From: a virus
Length of the DNA: 44,050 bases
Strand: one strand, 5' to 3'
IMG/VR virus record: IMGVR_UViG_3300047322_000673
Location: 1 to 44,050 of that record
Made by a program: the position numbers and the translations under genes. Numbering within the stretch: position 1 is the stretch's first letter; each line of letters opens with the position of its first letter. Shown here one piece after another: positions 14,227 to 20,966 of this stretch. Under the pieces are notes generated by a model, which saw nothing but the letters and a program-made list of their open reading frames with translations, was not told where the DNA came from and did no database searches.

Positions 14227-15005
14227 GGCTTCGTCCAGGCCGCGTAGGTGTCCCAGTCGTCGGAGGTCATCCGGCCCCCGGTGTAGATGGAGCAGCCGGC
14301 GCGCAGGCCGGCCGGCATGTTCTCGTAGGCGGCGAGCGGAATGTAGCCGCCGACGTTCGCGTCCCGGTCGATGTAGAAGCACGCGCTCGTGATGTTCACG
14401 CCCTGCGCGGAGTAGGACGGGTCGGGTGCCATGACTTCGCCGATGAACGCGATAGCGCCCTTGTTGGAGAGCGCGATGGCGTCACGTAACGAGTTGCCGA
14501 GGTTCGCGGGGTTGCCGATGATGTGGCGAGCGCCCCCGCCGATGGCTTCGAGGTACTGACCCTCGTCCTCGGCCTGCCCGCCGGCGAACGCGAGGTTGCG
14601 CTGGTCGGCCATGCGTTGCGCGGCTGTGTATGGGGTGGCGGAACAGTCGCACCATGAGCCGACGATGACACCGGCGTCCTTGAGCATCGCGATCTGCGTT
14701 CCCGAGACGTAGTAGGCGCCGCCGGGGACGGACTCGTTCAGATCAGCGGAGAAGAGCGCGGTGTAGCCGCGCCCGAGCTGGCAGAGACGACTGATCGACG
14801 GCTGCGTGACGTTGGAGAAGTAGACGCAGCGTGCTCCGGGCGGGTGTTGCGGCGGGTTCGGCACGGGGGGCGGCACGGCGTTCACGATTCTGACTTCGTG
14901 GTCGGCGGCGGCGACCATTCGGACGAGCCGCGCTTCGACGGCCGGCGTCATCGTCTGGTTCTTGAGGATGAGCTGCCCGTCGCGGTACGTGTCGAAGCGT
15001 TTCAC
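14223..15005 (-). CDS. Probable TIM-barrel protein, possible glycoside hydrolase
   Basis: 260 residues; GTG at 15005 overlaps the previous stop as GTGA. The first ~50 residues are a separate region ending in a Pro-rich linker (VPPPVPNPPQHPPG). The rest alternates strands and helices like a (beta/alpha) barrel: RCVYFSNV, YTALFSADLNE, AGVIVGSWCD, NLAFAGGQAEDEGQ, AIAFIGEVMAPD and TSACFYIDRD. The acidic residues at strand ends are typical of glycoside hydrolases such as lysozyme-like GH25 or GH114, but I cannot name the family. It could cleave a glycan on the host surface or trim the phage's own glycan. No signal peptide. Confidence 0.5.
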   Translation of the reverse strand: MKRFDTYRDGQLILKNQTMTPAVEARLVRMVAAADHEVRIVNAVPPPVPNPPQHPPGARCVYFSNVTQPSISRLCQLGRGYTALFSADLNESVPGGAYYVSGTQIAMLKDAGVIVGSWCDCSATPYTAAQRMADQRNLAFAGGQAEDEGQYLEAIGGGARHIIGNPANLGNSLRDAIALSNKGAIAFIGEVMAPDPSYSAQGVNITSACFYIDRDANVGGYIPLAAYENMPAGLRAGCSIYTGGRMTSDDWDTYAAWTKP

Positions 15006-15199
15006 TTCAGACGCTCCCGCTTCGACTGTTCGACACAGAGCGCGTACAGATCGTTTGCGACCCGTTCAGCGGCACCCCAGTCGAACGTGAGCTCAACCGT
15101 CGGCCGGTATCCGTCCATCGCCTCGCGTTCGCCCCGGTACTGAATCTCGACGCCGCCGGGGAGCGCGATGATCTTCTCGATGTCAGAAGCCTGGATCAT
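15002..15199 (-). CDS. 65-residue hypothetical protein
   Basis: ATG at 15199 and a stop overlapping the next GTG. It begins MIQASDIEKIIALPGGVEIQ and contains a YRPTVELTFDWGAAERVANDLY segment, consistent with a small alpha/beta domain, and ends in a basic tail. No family recognised. Coupled on both sides within the minus-strand operon. Confidence 0.5.
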   Translation of the reverse strand: MIQASDIEKIIALPGGVEIQYRGEREAMDGYRPTVELTFDWGAAERVANDLYALCVEQSKRERLK

Positions 15200-15407
15200 T
15201 GAACAGCGTCTCCTTCTGCTTGACCTTCGACCGGGACGGCCATGTGGACGGCAGCCCTGGCGGGTGTTTCCGCAGAGGCGCGTCAGGGTCGTTACGTAAC
15301 ACTTCGCAGCCGCCGCAGAGCCAGATGTTCCCTTCGCCGTGCGTGACGACGTGGGCGTCGGAGCCGCCACAGTCGGCGCAGAACGGCCGGCGCCCGCCTT
15401 TAGCCAC
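15183..15407 (-). CDS. Small zinc-ribbon protein
   Basis: 74 residues from a GTG at 15407. Two CxxC knuckles are clear (FCADCGG near residue 10 and WLCGGCE near residue 30), the spacing of a zinc ribbon. The C-terminal half is basic and Pro-rich. Such proteins usually bind DNA or RNA or act as adaptors. It overlaps the membrane peptide gene by 8 bases and contains one copy of the CGTTACGTAAC palindrome (15290-15300). Confidence 0.6.
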   Translation of the reverse strand: MAKGGRRPFCADCGGSDAHVVTHGEGNIWLCGGCEVLRNDPDAPLRKHPPGLPSTWPSRSKVKQKETLFNDPGF

Positions 15408-15585
15408 GGTGACACTCGGCGGCGCTGATTGCGCCCGTCGGCGTGTAGATGATCCCGCTGTCGGTGCAGACGATTCCGGGCGGCGCAGCCACGGCCTTGT
15501 ACGTCCAGTAGCCGCACGCGCCGAGCAGAACGACGACGTAGGCGACGATCAGCCCCCACACGAGGACGGAGAGCCGGTCGGTCAC
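15400..15585 (-). CDS. 61-residue single-span membrane protein
   Basis: GTG at 15585 overlaps the previous stop as GTGA. After MTDRLS comes one hydrophobic helix (VLVWGLIVAYVVVLLGACGY, about residues 7-26), then a short tail with two Cys (IVCTD and AAECH) that would face the outside if the N-terminus is inside. Function unknown; a membrane sensor or exclusion-type protein is possible. Confidence 0.55.
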   Translation of the reverse strand: MTDRLSVLVWGLIVAYVVVLLGACGYWTYKAVAAPPGIVCTDSGIIYTPTGAISAAECHRG

Positions 15586-15851
15586 GGCCTGAGCCTCAGC
15601 GTGACCGTGCTGATGCGGGAGACGCCGATGCGTGTCTGCTCGGTCTCGTGCATCATTTCGAAGTCGGTTTCCATCCCTGTGGCGATGATGACGCCGAAGC
15701 CGGTCGCACGCCAGTCGCGAATGTGGTCGTTGGGAACCTCGAACATTTGCCGCTGCATCGTCATCTGCGGCTTGTCGCCGGCGACGGCACGGATTGCATC
15801 GACGAGGGCCTGCTCGTCCATGCCTAACAGCTCGGCGAGCTCACGGATCAT
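15582..15851 (-). CDS. 89-residue hypothetical protein
   Basis: ATG at 15851 directly follows one arm of a 14-bp inverted repeat. The protein has an N-terminal helix pair (ELAELLGMDEQALVDAIRAV) and a C-terminal half made of strands (FGVIIATGM, RISTVTLRLRP). No motif known. It is the first gene after the RHH regulator in the minus-strand operon. Confidence 0.5.
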   Translation of the reverse strand: MIRELAELLGMDEQALVDAIRAVAGDKPQMTMQRQMFEVPNDHIRDWRATGFGVIIATGMETDFEMMHETEQTRIGVSRISTVTLRLRP

Positions 15852-15980
15852 GTTGAGCGCCGGCGCACGGGTAGGAGGGGGCTACCACTGCAAGAAATCC
15901 CCGCCCTGCGTTGTCGCGCGTCACCGACGAGATAACCGGCAGAGCCCGTTACGGCCAGATCGCCCACGCCGGCGCTCAAC
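15852..15980. repeat. 14-bp perfect inverted repeat, arms 101 bp apart
   Basis: GTTGAGCGCCGGCG (15852-15865) is matched exactly by its reverse complement at 15967-15980. One arm abuts the start codon of the 89-residue gene and the other contains the stop codon of the RHH gene. The enclosed sequence has a small G-rich hairpin (GGTAG, seven bases, CTACC). In RNA the arms could pair and hide the downstream start; as DNA they could bind a protein pair. Nothing else is seen in the interval. Confidence 0.6.
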
Positions 15981-16317
15981 TCTTCGACCCCGGTTTCGGG
16001 TCAGGCTTGAAAGAGCCGGCGGCAGGCGAGGCCGAAGCCACGTCTCTTGTGCCGCCGCCGGCCCCCGCGAGCACGTCCGGGGTCAGGGCCGCGCTCGACG
16101 GAGGGGACGAAGCAACCCGAGGCGCTTCGACAGCCGAAACCGTGGGGGCACTACTCGCGCCGTCCCCACTCCGGTTCCCACCGCTCGGTTCCCCTCCGTC
16201 CAACGCGCGCTCCAACAACACACCCGCGTACCCCGACATCGACAAACGCTTCGCCGCCGCCTCAAGCCGCAACAGATCGTAAGCGTCCTCCGTCAACGTC
16301 ACCGACACCCTCTGCAT
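15976..16317 (-). CDS. Ribbon-helix-helix transcriptional regulator
   Basis: 113 residues from the ATG at 16317; an in-frame ATG at 16329 would add four. The N-terminus MQRVSVTLTEDAYDLLRLEA followed by a KRLSMSGYAGVLLERAL helix is a ribbon-helix-helix fold: a beta strand (RVSVTL) that reads DNA and two helices that dimerise. The remaining ~70 residues are a disordered Ser/Pro/Gly/Ala tail. It is the first gene of the minus-strand unit, and its promoter spacer carries two exact tandem octamers, the kind of site RHH proteins bind, so autorepression and control of the divergent promoters are likely. Confidence 0.75.
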   Translation of the reverse strand: MQRVSVTLTEDAYDLLRLEAAAKRLSMSGYAGVLLERALDGGEPSGGNRSGDGASSAPTVSAVEAPRVASSPPSSAALTPDVLAGAGGGTRDVASASPAAGSFKPDPKPGSKS

Positions 16318-16325
16318 CACGCGCA

Positions 16326-16353
16326 GCATTACAGCACTACAGCACCGTGTCAA
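16326..16353 (-). promoter_or_regulatory. Promoter of the minus-strand unit with tandem octamer operator
   Basis: On the minus strand TTGACA (16353-16348) and TAATGC (16331-16326) are 16 bases apart. The spacer holds GTGCTGTA twice in direct tandem (16345-16338 and 16337-16330), with a partial third copy (16329-16322) in the same 8-base register. Transcription would begin close to 16319, almost on the ATG at 16317, so the message may be leaderless. Tandem 7-8 base repeats inside a promoter are the usual operator form for RHH repressors. Confidence 0.6.
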
Positions 16354-16655
16354 GATGCAGCACCGCAGCAGCACATCACTCTGCTGTGTGAAAAAAACAC
16401 GGGTGGGGTCGCGCCCTCCCCCGAACGTTCGTTCGTATCGGTAGCAGCAAAGTTTCCCCCTGCCGACGCCGGCGCGAGCGAGCGCCTCGAGCGCGCCTCG
16501 AGCTCCGCTGCTACGCCTCGAGCGCGCACGCCGGCGCCTCGAGCTCGCACGCTACGCCGCATAGGTACGCGCCTCGAGCGTAGGCGCCTCGAGCACTACG
16601 CCGGCGCCTAAGACGCATTGACAATCACCCTAACGAGGGATATACACTGTAAAGG
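16330..16655. other. Divergent intergenic control region
   Basis: This gap separates the two transcription units. From left to right it holds the minus-strand promoter and octamers, an A7 run (near 16391), and a stretch from about 16475 to 16610 with six copies of GCCTCGAGC embedded in palindrome-rich sequence, and it ends in the plus-strand promoter (TTGACA at 16618). No gene could be supported within it. The repeats may bind a regulator, but the same word is common across the neighbouring island. Confidence 0.6.
16618..16646 (+). promoter_or_regulatory. Strong sigma70-type promoter of the plus-strand unit
   Basis: A perfect TTGACA (16618-16623) is followed after exactly 17 bases by TATACA (16641-16646). 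The expected start of transcription is near 16653, only a few bases before the first possible ATG (16656), which would make a nearly leaderless message. This is the best consensus promoter in the window and probably drives early genes by host polymerase. Confidence 0.75.
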
Positions 16656-16946
16656 ATGCTAGACGATACTCTGACTATGGCGCGCGAGGGACTAGGCGAG
16701 GGTACGCGCGGAAACCGTGGGCTATTTGAAGGGATGGGTTCTGGTATGTCTGCTACGCCGGTAGTTCTGACTAGTGATGGTGAGGCGTGCGCGCTACGTC
16801 TCGCGCTCGAGGGTTCTATGGTCGCACGTGTCGCGCTACAGGGCTATGACGGTTCTTGGCCTATCGCGCACGTGGAGACCGCTATTAAGACTTGCAACGA
16901 GTTCGGCGCTAGGCGCGTGCGCGCGGAGGCTAGCGACAATGCCTAG
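16656..16946 (+). CDS. Hypothetical protein, first gene of the plus-strand unit
   Basis: 96 residues if the ATG at 16656 is used as a leaderless start; 66 if translation begins at the ATG at 16746, which has GAAGGG twelve bases upstream. The later part (SATPVVLTSDGEACALRLAL then a WPIAHVETAIKTCNEFG helix) looks like a small folded domain, while the first 30 residues are Gly/Arg-rich, so the shorter form is possible. No family recognised. Composition is that of the island. Confidence 0.5.
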   Translation: MLDDTLTMAREGLGEGTRGNRGLFEGMGSGMSATPVVLTSDGEACALRLALEGSMVARVALQGYDGSWPIAHVETAIKTCNEFGARRVRAEASDNA

Positions 16947-17373
16947 CCCCTACCCTTACGGTCCCCTAGACGTTTGGGGTCCTAATCCACGTGCGGCGCT
17001 AGTAGGGGAGTCTGATTACCTTCCCCTGCGCGCTCCGCTCGCGCCTACGCTCGCGGAGAGGCGTGCGGAGCTCGAGGGTAGGCGTATTGCGGCGCTAGGC
17101 CGCCTCGAGGCGCGCGCTCCGCTTGATATCCCGCACGCCTCGGACGCCTACTACCCTGCTACGCCGGTAGGGGCTAGCGAGACTTGCGAGGATTGTGGCG
17201 AGACCATTCCGTCCGAATCGTCTTGGCTAGGTGACTATGGGTGCCCGGTTTGTTATCCCGATTCGGCGCCGGTAGGGGATTCTGATACCGCTCCGCTCGA
17301 GCGCGCCGACGTAGTGCCCGGTATGCGGCGCCTCTCCGATGGACGATGGTACTACTCCGCTAGGTGGCTATGA
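16939..17373 (+). CDS. Small zinc-ribbon protein, 144 residues
   Basis: The ATG at 16939 overlaps the previous stop by 8 bases. The N-terminal half is Pro/Tyr-rich (MPSPYPYGPLDVWGPNP). The second half has CEDCGE and CPVC knuckles about 25 residues apart, a zinc ribbon. It ends with a GMRRLSDGRWYY segment. A role in nucleic-acid binding or as an early host-takeover adaptor is plausible but unproven. Island-type codon use. Confidence 0.5.
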   Translation: MPSPYPYGPLDVWGPNPRAALVGESDYLPLRAPLAPTLAERRAELEGRRIAALGRLEARAPLDIPHASDAYYPATPVGASETCEDCGETIPSESSWLGDYGCPVCYPDSAPVGDSDTAPLERADVVPGMRRLSDGRWYYSARWL

Positions 17374-17603
17374 TCGGCGCCGGAGCTCTCCTAGACCCTT
17401 GGCTAGCCTCGCACGTTTACGTCGTTATCGCGCTCTACGTGCTCGCGGTCCTCGCGGTCTCATGGGACTACGCGCGCGAGTATTGGCACATATGGCGGAT
17501 TAGGCGCCTAATCAGGAGAAACCGCGAGCGCGCGGAGCACTACCGGCGCGAGCTCGCACGCCTCGAGCGCCGGCGCGCCTCGACTGAAGGGAGAGAGCAC
17601 TAA
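17370..17603 (+). CDS. 77-residue membrane protein with basic coiled-coil tail
   Basis: The ATG at 17370 overlaps the previous TGA as ATGA. Residues about 10-32 form one membrane helix (HVYVVIALYVLAVLAVSW), followed by a long Arg/Glu-rich helix (RRLIRRNRERAEHYRRELAR) that should lie in the cytoplasm. Such a layout suits a membrane anchor for another early protein, perhaps the 720-residue product of the next gene, whose start overlaps this stop (TAATG). Confidence 0.5.
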   Translation: MIGAGALLDPWLASHVYVVIALYVLAVLAVSWDYAREYWHIWRIRRLIRRNRERAEHYRRELARLERRRASTEGREH

Positions 17604-19765
17604 TGCGCGTTTTAGACATGGACCGGATAACACTTTCGGACGTTATCGGCGCGCTCGAGGGTAGGCCGCACGGGTCCGAGCGCGAGGCTATCCGTACCTT
17701 TCCGCGCGGACAAATCACCTACGATCTAGGCCGGCGCGAGGCATACTCCTACGGCAGACACTTTCCCCTATTCCGTCAAATAGGGAAACCCACGCGCCGA
17801 TACCCGCGCGGTAGGTGGCTAATCAACGGAGAGCGATGGTCCGGCGCCGGTAGGGGCTGGAATCCCTCGCGCACGCCGGACCATCAGGCGATAGTCAGAG
17901 ACTATCTAGCAGAGGCGCCTACCATTACGCTCCCGTTCGGCGCGCTGCTAGGCGCCGGTATCGAGCTCGAGTCTATCCGCGCGCTCGAGGTTTCCGACGA
18001 TACGTGGATAGAAGTAGAGCGCGAGGCGCGCTCCCTCGCGGAGCTCCCCCTATGGCGCCGGCGCGAGACGTATACGGTAGTGCTCGAGGCGTCGGAGCTC
18101 GAGCGCGTACCGGAGCGTAAGCGGAAACTATGGCGCGAGGCTACGGAGAGCGAGCGCGCGGAGCGCGAGGCGCGCACGCCGGAAACGCATAGACGTTTCC
18201 TAACCTCGCACGATTCTCTACCGCTGCTACCGGACGCCGATGGTCTCTACCGATGGAAAGAGGACCGTACGCGCACCGTTAGCCCCGATTCCGACGGAAT
18301 CTACCGCTATACGGAATCCGCGCACGTGCTCGGAGAGGCTACCTTTAGCGCGGTCCGGCCTATCGGCGAGAGGCGCCGGCGTGCTAAGTACCTATCGGGT
18401 TTCGACACTAACGAGGCGCCGGCGCTCTACTTTCTCGCGGAGCTCCCTACCGGCGCGCCTAGCGATATTGAGGGAGCGCGCCTCGCGCTCGCTCCCCCTG
18501 CGGTCCATGCCGCACTAGCGCGAGGGAGAATCGTAGAGAGGCAGGGAGATATCTTTCTCGTGGATACCGCGCTAGACCGCGCGGAGCTCGAGGCGCGCGG
18601 TGCTATCTTTGCGCGTTTTACCCTCTGGTCTAGAGACGCTAGGCCAAAACGCGGAGAGGCTACCTACCGCGCTCCGCTCTCGCCTAAGACTCGAGACCGG
18701 CGCGATAGGCGCGAGCGCGCACGCCGGCGCGAGATATGGCGCGAGACTTTCCGCGCATGGACCGCTGAAACCGCTACCTATAGCGAGGCGCGCGAGCTCG
18801 AGGCGCGCGAGGCGCGCGAGGCTATGCGCGCTAGGTGGCGAGAGCTCGAGGCGCGCGAGCGCGCGGAGCGCGCACGCTACGGACCAGAGGCGCTAGGCGC
18901 GTGCGACACGTGCGGCGCCGGTATCGGCGAGGCGTGCGCGAGCCTACCGGATAAAGAGAGCGCGCCGGCCGGCCTACCAGAGAGGCTATTCGGCGCTCCC
19001 TGCCCTGGGGAGCGTAGGCGCCGCACGCTAGGAGAGCGGTACCGCTCGGAGCGGTCCGAGCTCGCGCACGCCTCGCGCCGACGTACTACGCCGGCCTATC
19101 TTGCTCCGCGCTCGAAAGAGGGAATCCGCGCACGCCGGCGCGAGGCGCTCGAGCGCGCAGAGGCGCGCCTAGCGAAAACGCGCGCCGATATACGGAGCGC
19201 CGTTTTCTCCGGCGTAGAGCTCCGGACCGATTGGTCCCGGCCTAGCGAGGGATACGGATACGCGCTCCGTATGCCGACGCCTAGCGAGTCCCGTCAAACG
19301 CTGCTAGACCGCATAGGGAGAGCGCGGAGCGCCTATACCGGCGCCTATGGTGCGCTCGCGGAGTACCGGCGCGAGCTTTACAGGGGAGCGCGCGCAGAGG
19401 CGCGAGACGAGACCGCACGCGCTCCGCGCATATGCGTCGCTCTCGAGCTCTACCGGCGCGCGTGCGAGACCGCGCGCGCGGAGATTAGGCCGGAAACCGT
19501 GGATACCGGCGCGCGGTTTCAGAGTAGGCGAGACGCTATCCGTAGCGCGGTCTCTATCTACGGGACCGCGCATACCGCTACGGAGCTCGCGCGCGTGCGC
19601 GGAGCGGTATACGTGCGCGGAGTGGTCTCGCATAGGCCGGAGCTCGAGCGCGGTAGGTTCGGCGCGCCGGACCATAGACCGCTACGCCTTACGCCTGATA
19701 GGTGGTACCTAGCTATCCGTAATACGGTCCCGCGAGCGCGAGGCGTAGACACTAATGGCGCCTAG
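17603..19765 (+). CDS. Large Arg/Glu/Ala-rich protein of unknown function, 720 residues
   Basis: The ATG at 17603 follows CTGAAGGGAGAGAG at the usual distance. Residues about 40-100 (YGRHFPLFRQIGKPTRRYPR then GRWLINGERWSG and TPDHQAIVRDYL) look like a folded domain that I associate loosely with actinophage hypothetical proteins. A cysteine cluster CDTCGAGIGEAC...PCPG near residues 434-475 resembles a zinc knuckle. Much of the rest is charged helix, some of it coiled-coil-like. It has only six Gln and few His, in line with the DNA bias of the island. It is the largest early gene; a replication or host-takeover role is a guess. No enzyme motif is recognised. Confidence 0.55.
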   Translation: MRVLDMDRITLSDVIGALEGRPHGSEREAIRTFPRGQITYDLGRREAYSYGRHFPLFRQIGKPTRRYPRGRWLINGERWSGAGRGWNPSRTPDHQAIVRDYLAEAPTITLPFGALLGAGIELESIRALEVSDDTWIEVEREARSLAELPLWRRRETYTVVLEASELERVPERKRKLWREATESERAEREARTPETHRRFLTSHDSLPLLPDADGLYRWKEDRTRTVSPDSDGIYRYTESAHVLGEATFSAVRPIGERRRRAKYLSGFDTNEAPALYFLAELPTGAPSDIEGARLALAPPAVHAALARGRIVERQGDIFLVDTALDRAELEARGAIFARFTLWSRDARPKRGEATYRAPLSPKTRDRRDRRERARRREIWRETFRAWTAETATYSEARELEAREAREAMRARWRELEARERAERARYGPEALGACDTCGAGIGEACASLPDKESAPAGLPERLFGAPCPGERRRRTLGERYRSERSELAHASRRRTTPAYLAPRSKEGIRARRREALERAEARLAKTRADIRSAVFSGVELRTDWSRPSEGYGYALRMPTPSESRQTLLDRIGRARSAYTGAYGALAEYRRELYRGARAEARDETARAPRICVALELYRRACETARAEIRPETVDTGARFQSRRDAIRSAVSIYGTAHTATELARVRGAVYVRGVVSHRPELERGRFGAPDHRPLRLTPDRWYLAIRNTVPRARGVDTNGA

Positions 19766-20045
19766 CGCGCGGATTATCGAGGCGCCGGCCGGCGCTCCCT
19801 ACGCCTACGCGCTCGAGCGCGCCGGCGTCATACTCGCCTACCGCGCGGAGCGCGCGGAGCTCGAGGCGCTAGCGCGCTATCTAGGCGCGTGCGAGCTTAA
19901 TAGCGCGAGGCGCGAGCTCGCGCGAGAGCTCGCGCGCCTCGAGCGCGCTAGGGAGCGCGCACTACAAAGATTCGAGGCACTACGCCTCGAGGGAGAGGCG
20001 CTAGGTAGCGTCTCTGAAACCGCTAGCGAGACCGCTAGCTACTGA
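19755..20045 (+). CDS. 96-residue helical protein
   Basis: The ATG at 19755 overlaps the previous gene by 11 bases. A short N-terminal strand region (ARIIEAPAGAPYAYALERAG) is followed by a long Ala/Glu/Arg/Leu helix (residues about 30-80), probably a coiled coil. Function unknown; island-type composition. Confidence 0.45.
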   Translation: MAPSARIIEAPAGAPYAYALERAGVILAYRAERAELEALARYLGACELNSARRELARELARLERARERALQRFEALRLEGEALGSVSETASETASY

Positions 20046-20059
20046 AGGGAGAGAGAATA

Positions 20060-20281
20060 GTGGATACCACTACGCTCGAGCGCCTCGAGGCGCCTACGGA
20101 GCGCGAGGCGCCTATGGCGCCGGCGTGCGAGGCGTGCGGTACTACCCTCGCGCCTAACGGGTCCTGCCTCGAAGTAGGCGAGTGCTCCGACGCCGACGCC
20201 GACGCTACGCGCTCCGCTGCTAGGCGGACCGCGAAATATGCGGCGCCTCGCGCATGGACCGTCAGAGGCGGCGTAGATTGA
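20060..20281 (+). CDS. 73-residue protein with a cysteine cluster
   Basis: A GTG at 20060 follows CTGAAGGGAGAGAGAATA, a strong start box. CEACGTTLAPNGSC near residues 23-36 suggests a half zinc ribbon, with a further Cys (GEC) six residues later. Last gene of the island; a terminator follows 56 bases downstream. Confidence 0.5.
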   Translation: MDTTTLERLEAPTEREAPMAPACEACGTTLAPNGSCLEVGECSDADADATRSAARRTAKYAAPRAWTVRGGVD

Positions 20282-20336
20282 CCTAGACCGCGCGCTATAG
20301 GCGCGCCATAGACCGCTACGACGGTAGCGGGTATAG

Positions 20337-20369
20337 GGGAGAGACGCCGGCGCGTCTCTCCCTTTTTTT
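20337..20369 (+). terminator. Intrinsic terminator after the island genes
   Basis: GGGAGAGACGC (20337-20347), a four-base loop, and the exact complement GCGTCTCTCCC (20352-20362) form an 11-bp perfect stem, followed by seven T (20363-20369). This is a textbook factor-independent terminator and ends the first plus-strand transcript. Confidence 0.93.
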
Positions 20370-20640
20370 GTTGGCCGACGCCGGCCGGCCGGAGCTCTAC
20401 CTAGCAGGGAAAGAGAGGCGCCTATCGGCCGGCCGGAATAGCAGAGAGGGAGCGGAGCGCGCGCTAGGCGTGCGAGCGCCTCGAGCTCGAGCGGAGTAGG
20501 CCGGAGTAACGGCCGACGCCTCGCGGAGCGCGAGCGCGCCTCGCACGCCGGCGCGCGCACGCCTCGAGCGGAGCTCGAGCGCGCCTAGCGCCTCGAGCTC
20601 GAGCGCGCCGATACCGGCGCCGGCGCCTCGCGCGCTCGAG

Positions 20641-20740
20641 TCCCTCGAACGAGTTAGGGGAGCACCCCTACCCTGTAGGGGTGTCCCTCGAACGAGTGAC
20701 ACTCGAACGGGGTACCCCCATCGAGGGACACTCGAACGAG
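20641..20740. repeat. Cluster of CTCGAACGRG repeats and inverted repeats
   Basis: CTCGAACGAG occurs at 20644-20653, 20687-20696 and 20731-20740, and CTCGAACGGG at 20702-20711; the first two lie inside identical 14-mers (20641-20654, 20684-20697). Between them are a 9-bp perfect inverted repeat with a 3-base loop (20663-20683) and the palindrome GGGGTACCCC (20709-20718). Iterated sites plus hairpins in 100 bases suggest a protein-binding complex such as an origin, partition site or immunity region. Confidence 0.7.
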
Positions 20741-20770
20741 GGACGAACAGGCGTTCCGGGGTGGCCGAAC

Positions 20771-20838
20771 TATTTCGCGTTCAGGAAGCCCCTGTAATCC
20801 TACGGCGATTTTTTCCGTTCCTGAAGATCCTGTAATCC
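20771..20838 (+). promoter_or_regulatory. Two copies of a bipartite regulatory element
   Basis: Copy A: TATTT (20771-20775), 15 bases, CCTGTAATCC (20791-20800). Copy B: TTTTT (20809-20813), 15 bases, CCTGTAATCC (20829-20838). The spacers share GTTC followed by GAAG. Related copies are at 23026-23055 and 26460-26489. TGTAAT resembles a -10 box 17 bases after the T-rich element, so each could be a phage-type promoter; repressor binding is the alternative. Confidence 0.55.
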
Positions 20839-20898
20839 TGCGCGGTTCCTATGCTCGCGCGCACGCACGCGCGCACGCGCGTAGATAATAGAGAGGGG

Positions 20899-20927
20899 TT
20901 GCGATATACGCGAGACCGTGTTAGTGT
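20899..20927 (+). promoter_or_regulatory. Possible promoter for the second plus-strand transcript
   Basis: TTGCGA (20899-20904) and TAGTGT (20922-20927) are 17 bases apart, and the ATG at 20967 follows 40 bases later with a full start box. The -10 is a weak match. A promoter is needed here because a strong terminator precedes this gene set. Confidence 0.4.
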
Positions 20928-20966
20928 GAAGTTTGCTAGACCACCGTGACACTGAAGGGAGAGAGC

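Larger units (their letters stand above)
16440..20760. other. Compositional island: many TA steps, few TG/CA steps, palindrome-rich
   Basis: In eight 60-base rows sampled here (starting 17941, 18001, 18301, 18781, 19201, 19381, 19441, 19861) I counted 27 TA against 15 TG plus CA. In six rows elsewhere (8701, 12001, 22561, 25021, 35401, 41401) there were 6 TA against 35 TG plus CA. CTAG, CTCGAG, GAGCTC, GCGCGC and GGCGCC recur densely. Leu is mostly CTC or CTA and rarely CTG; Gln occurs only 6 times in the 720-residue protein. The bias spans genes and gaps, so it acts on DNA rather than on one protein. Confidence 0.75.
20282..20966. other. Long non-coding region with terminator, repeats and regulatory motifs
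   Basis: No gene is supported here. It holds, in order, a strong terminator (20337-20369), island-type palindromic sequence (about 20375-20640), a cluster of 10-base repeats and inverted repeats (20641-20740), two copies of the bipartite TATTT/CCTGTAATCC element (20771-20838), a GC-rich alternating stretch (ACGCGCGC type, about 20850-20881) and a possible promoter (20899-20927) leading to the gene at 20967. This is the best candidate in the genome for a replication origin or a master control region. Confidence 0.6.

Noticed and set aside
15199-16611. Plus-strand frame of 470 codons
   Set aside because: Low-complexity, runs antisense to several coupled minus-strand genes and the divergent promoter region, and has no ribosome site.
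16774-16938. Upstream extension of the zinc-ribbon gene at 16939
   Set aside because: The extension overlaps the preceding gene in another frame and has no ribosome site; the ATG at 16939 fits the packing of the operon.
20397-20702. Minus-strand frame of 101 codons in the long intergenic region
   Set aside because: Arg/Ala/Leu-only composition produced by the palindromic island, no ribosome site, and it crosses the repeat cluster.
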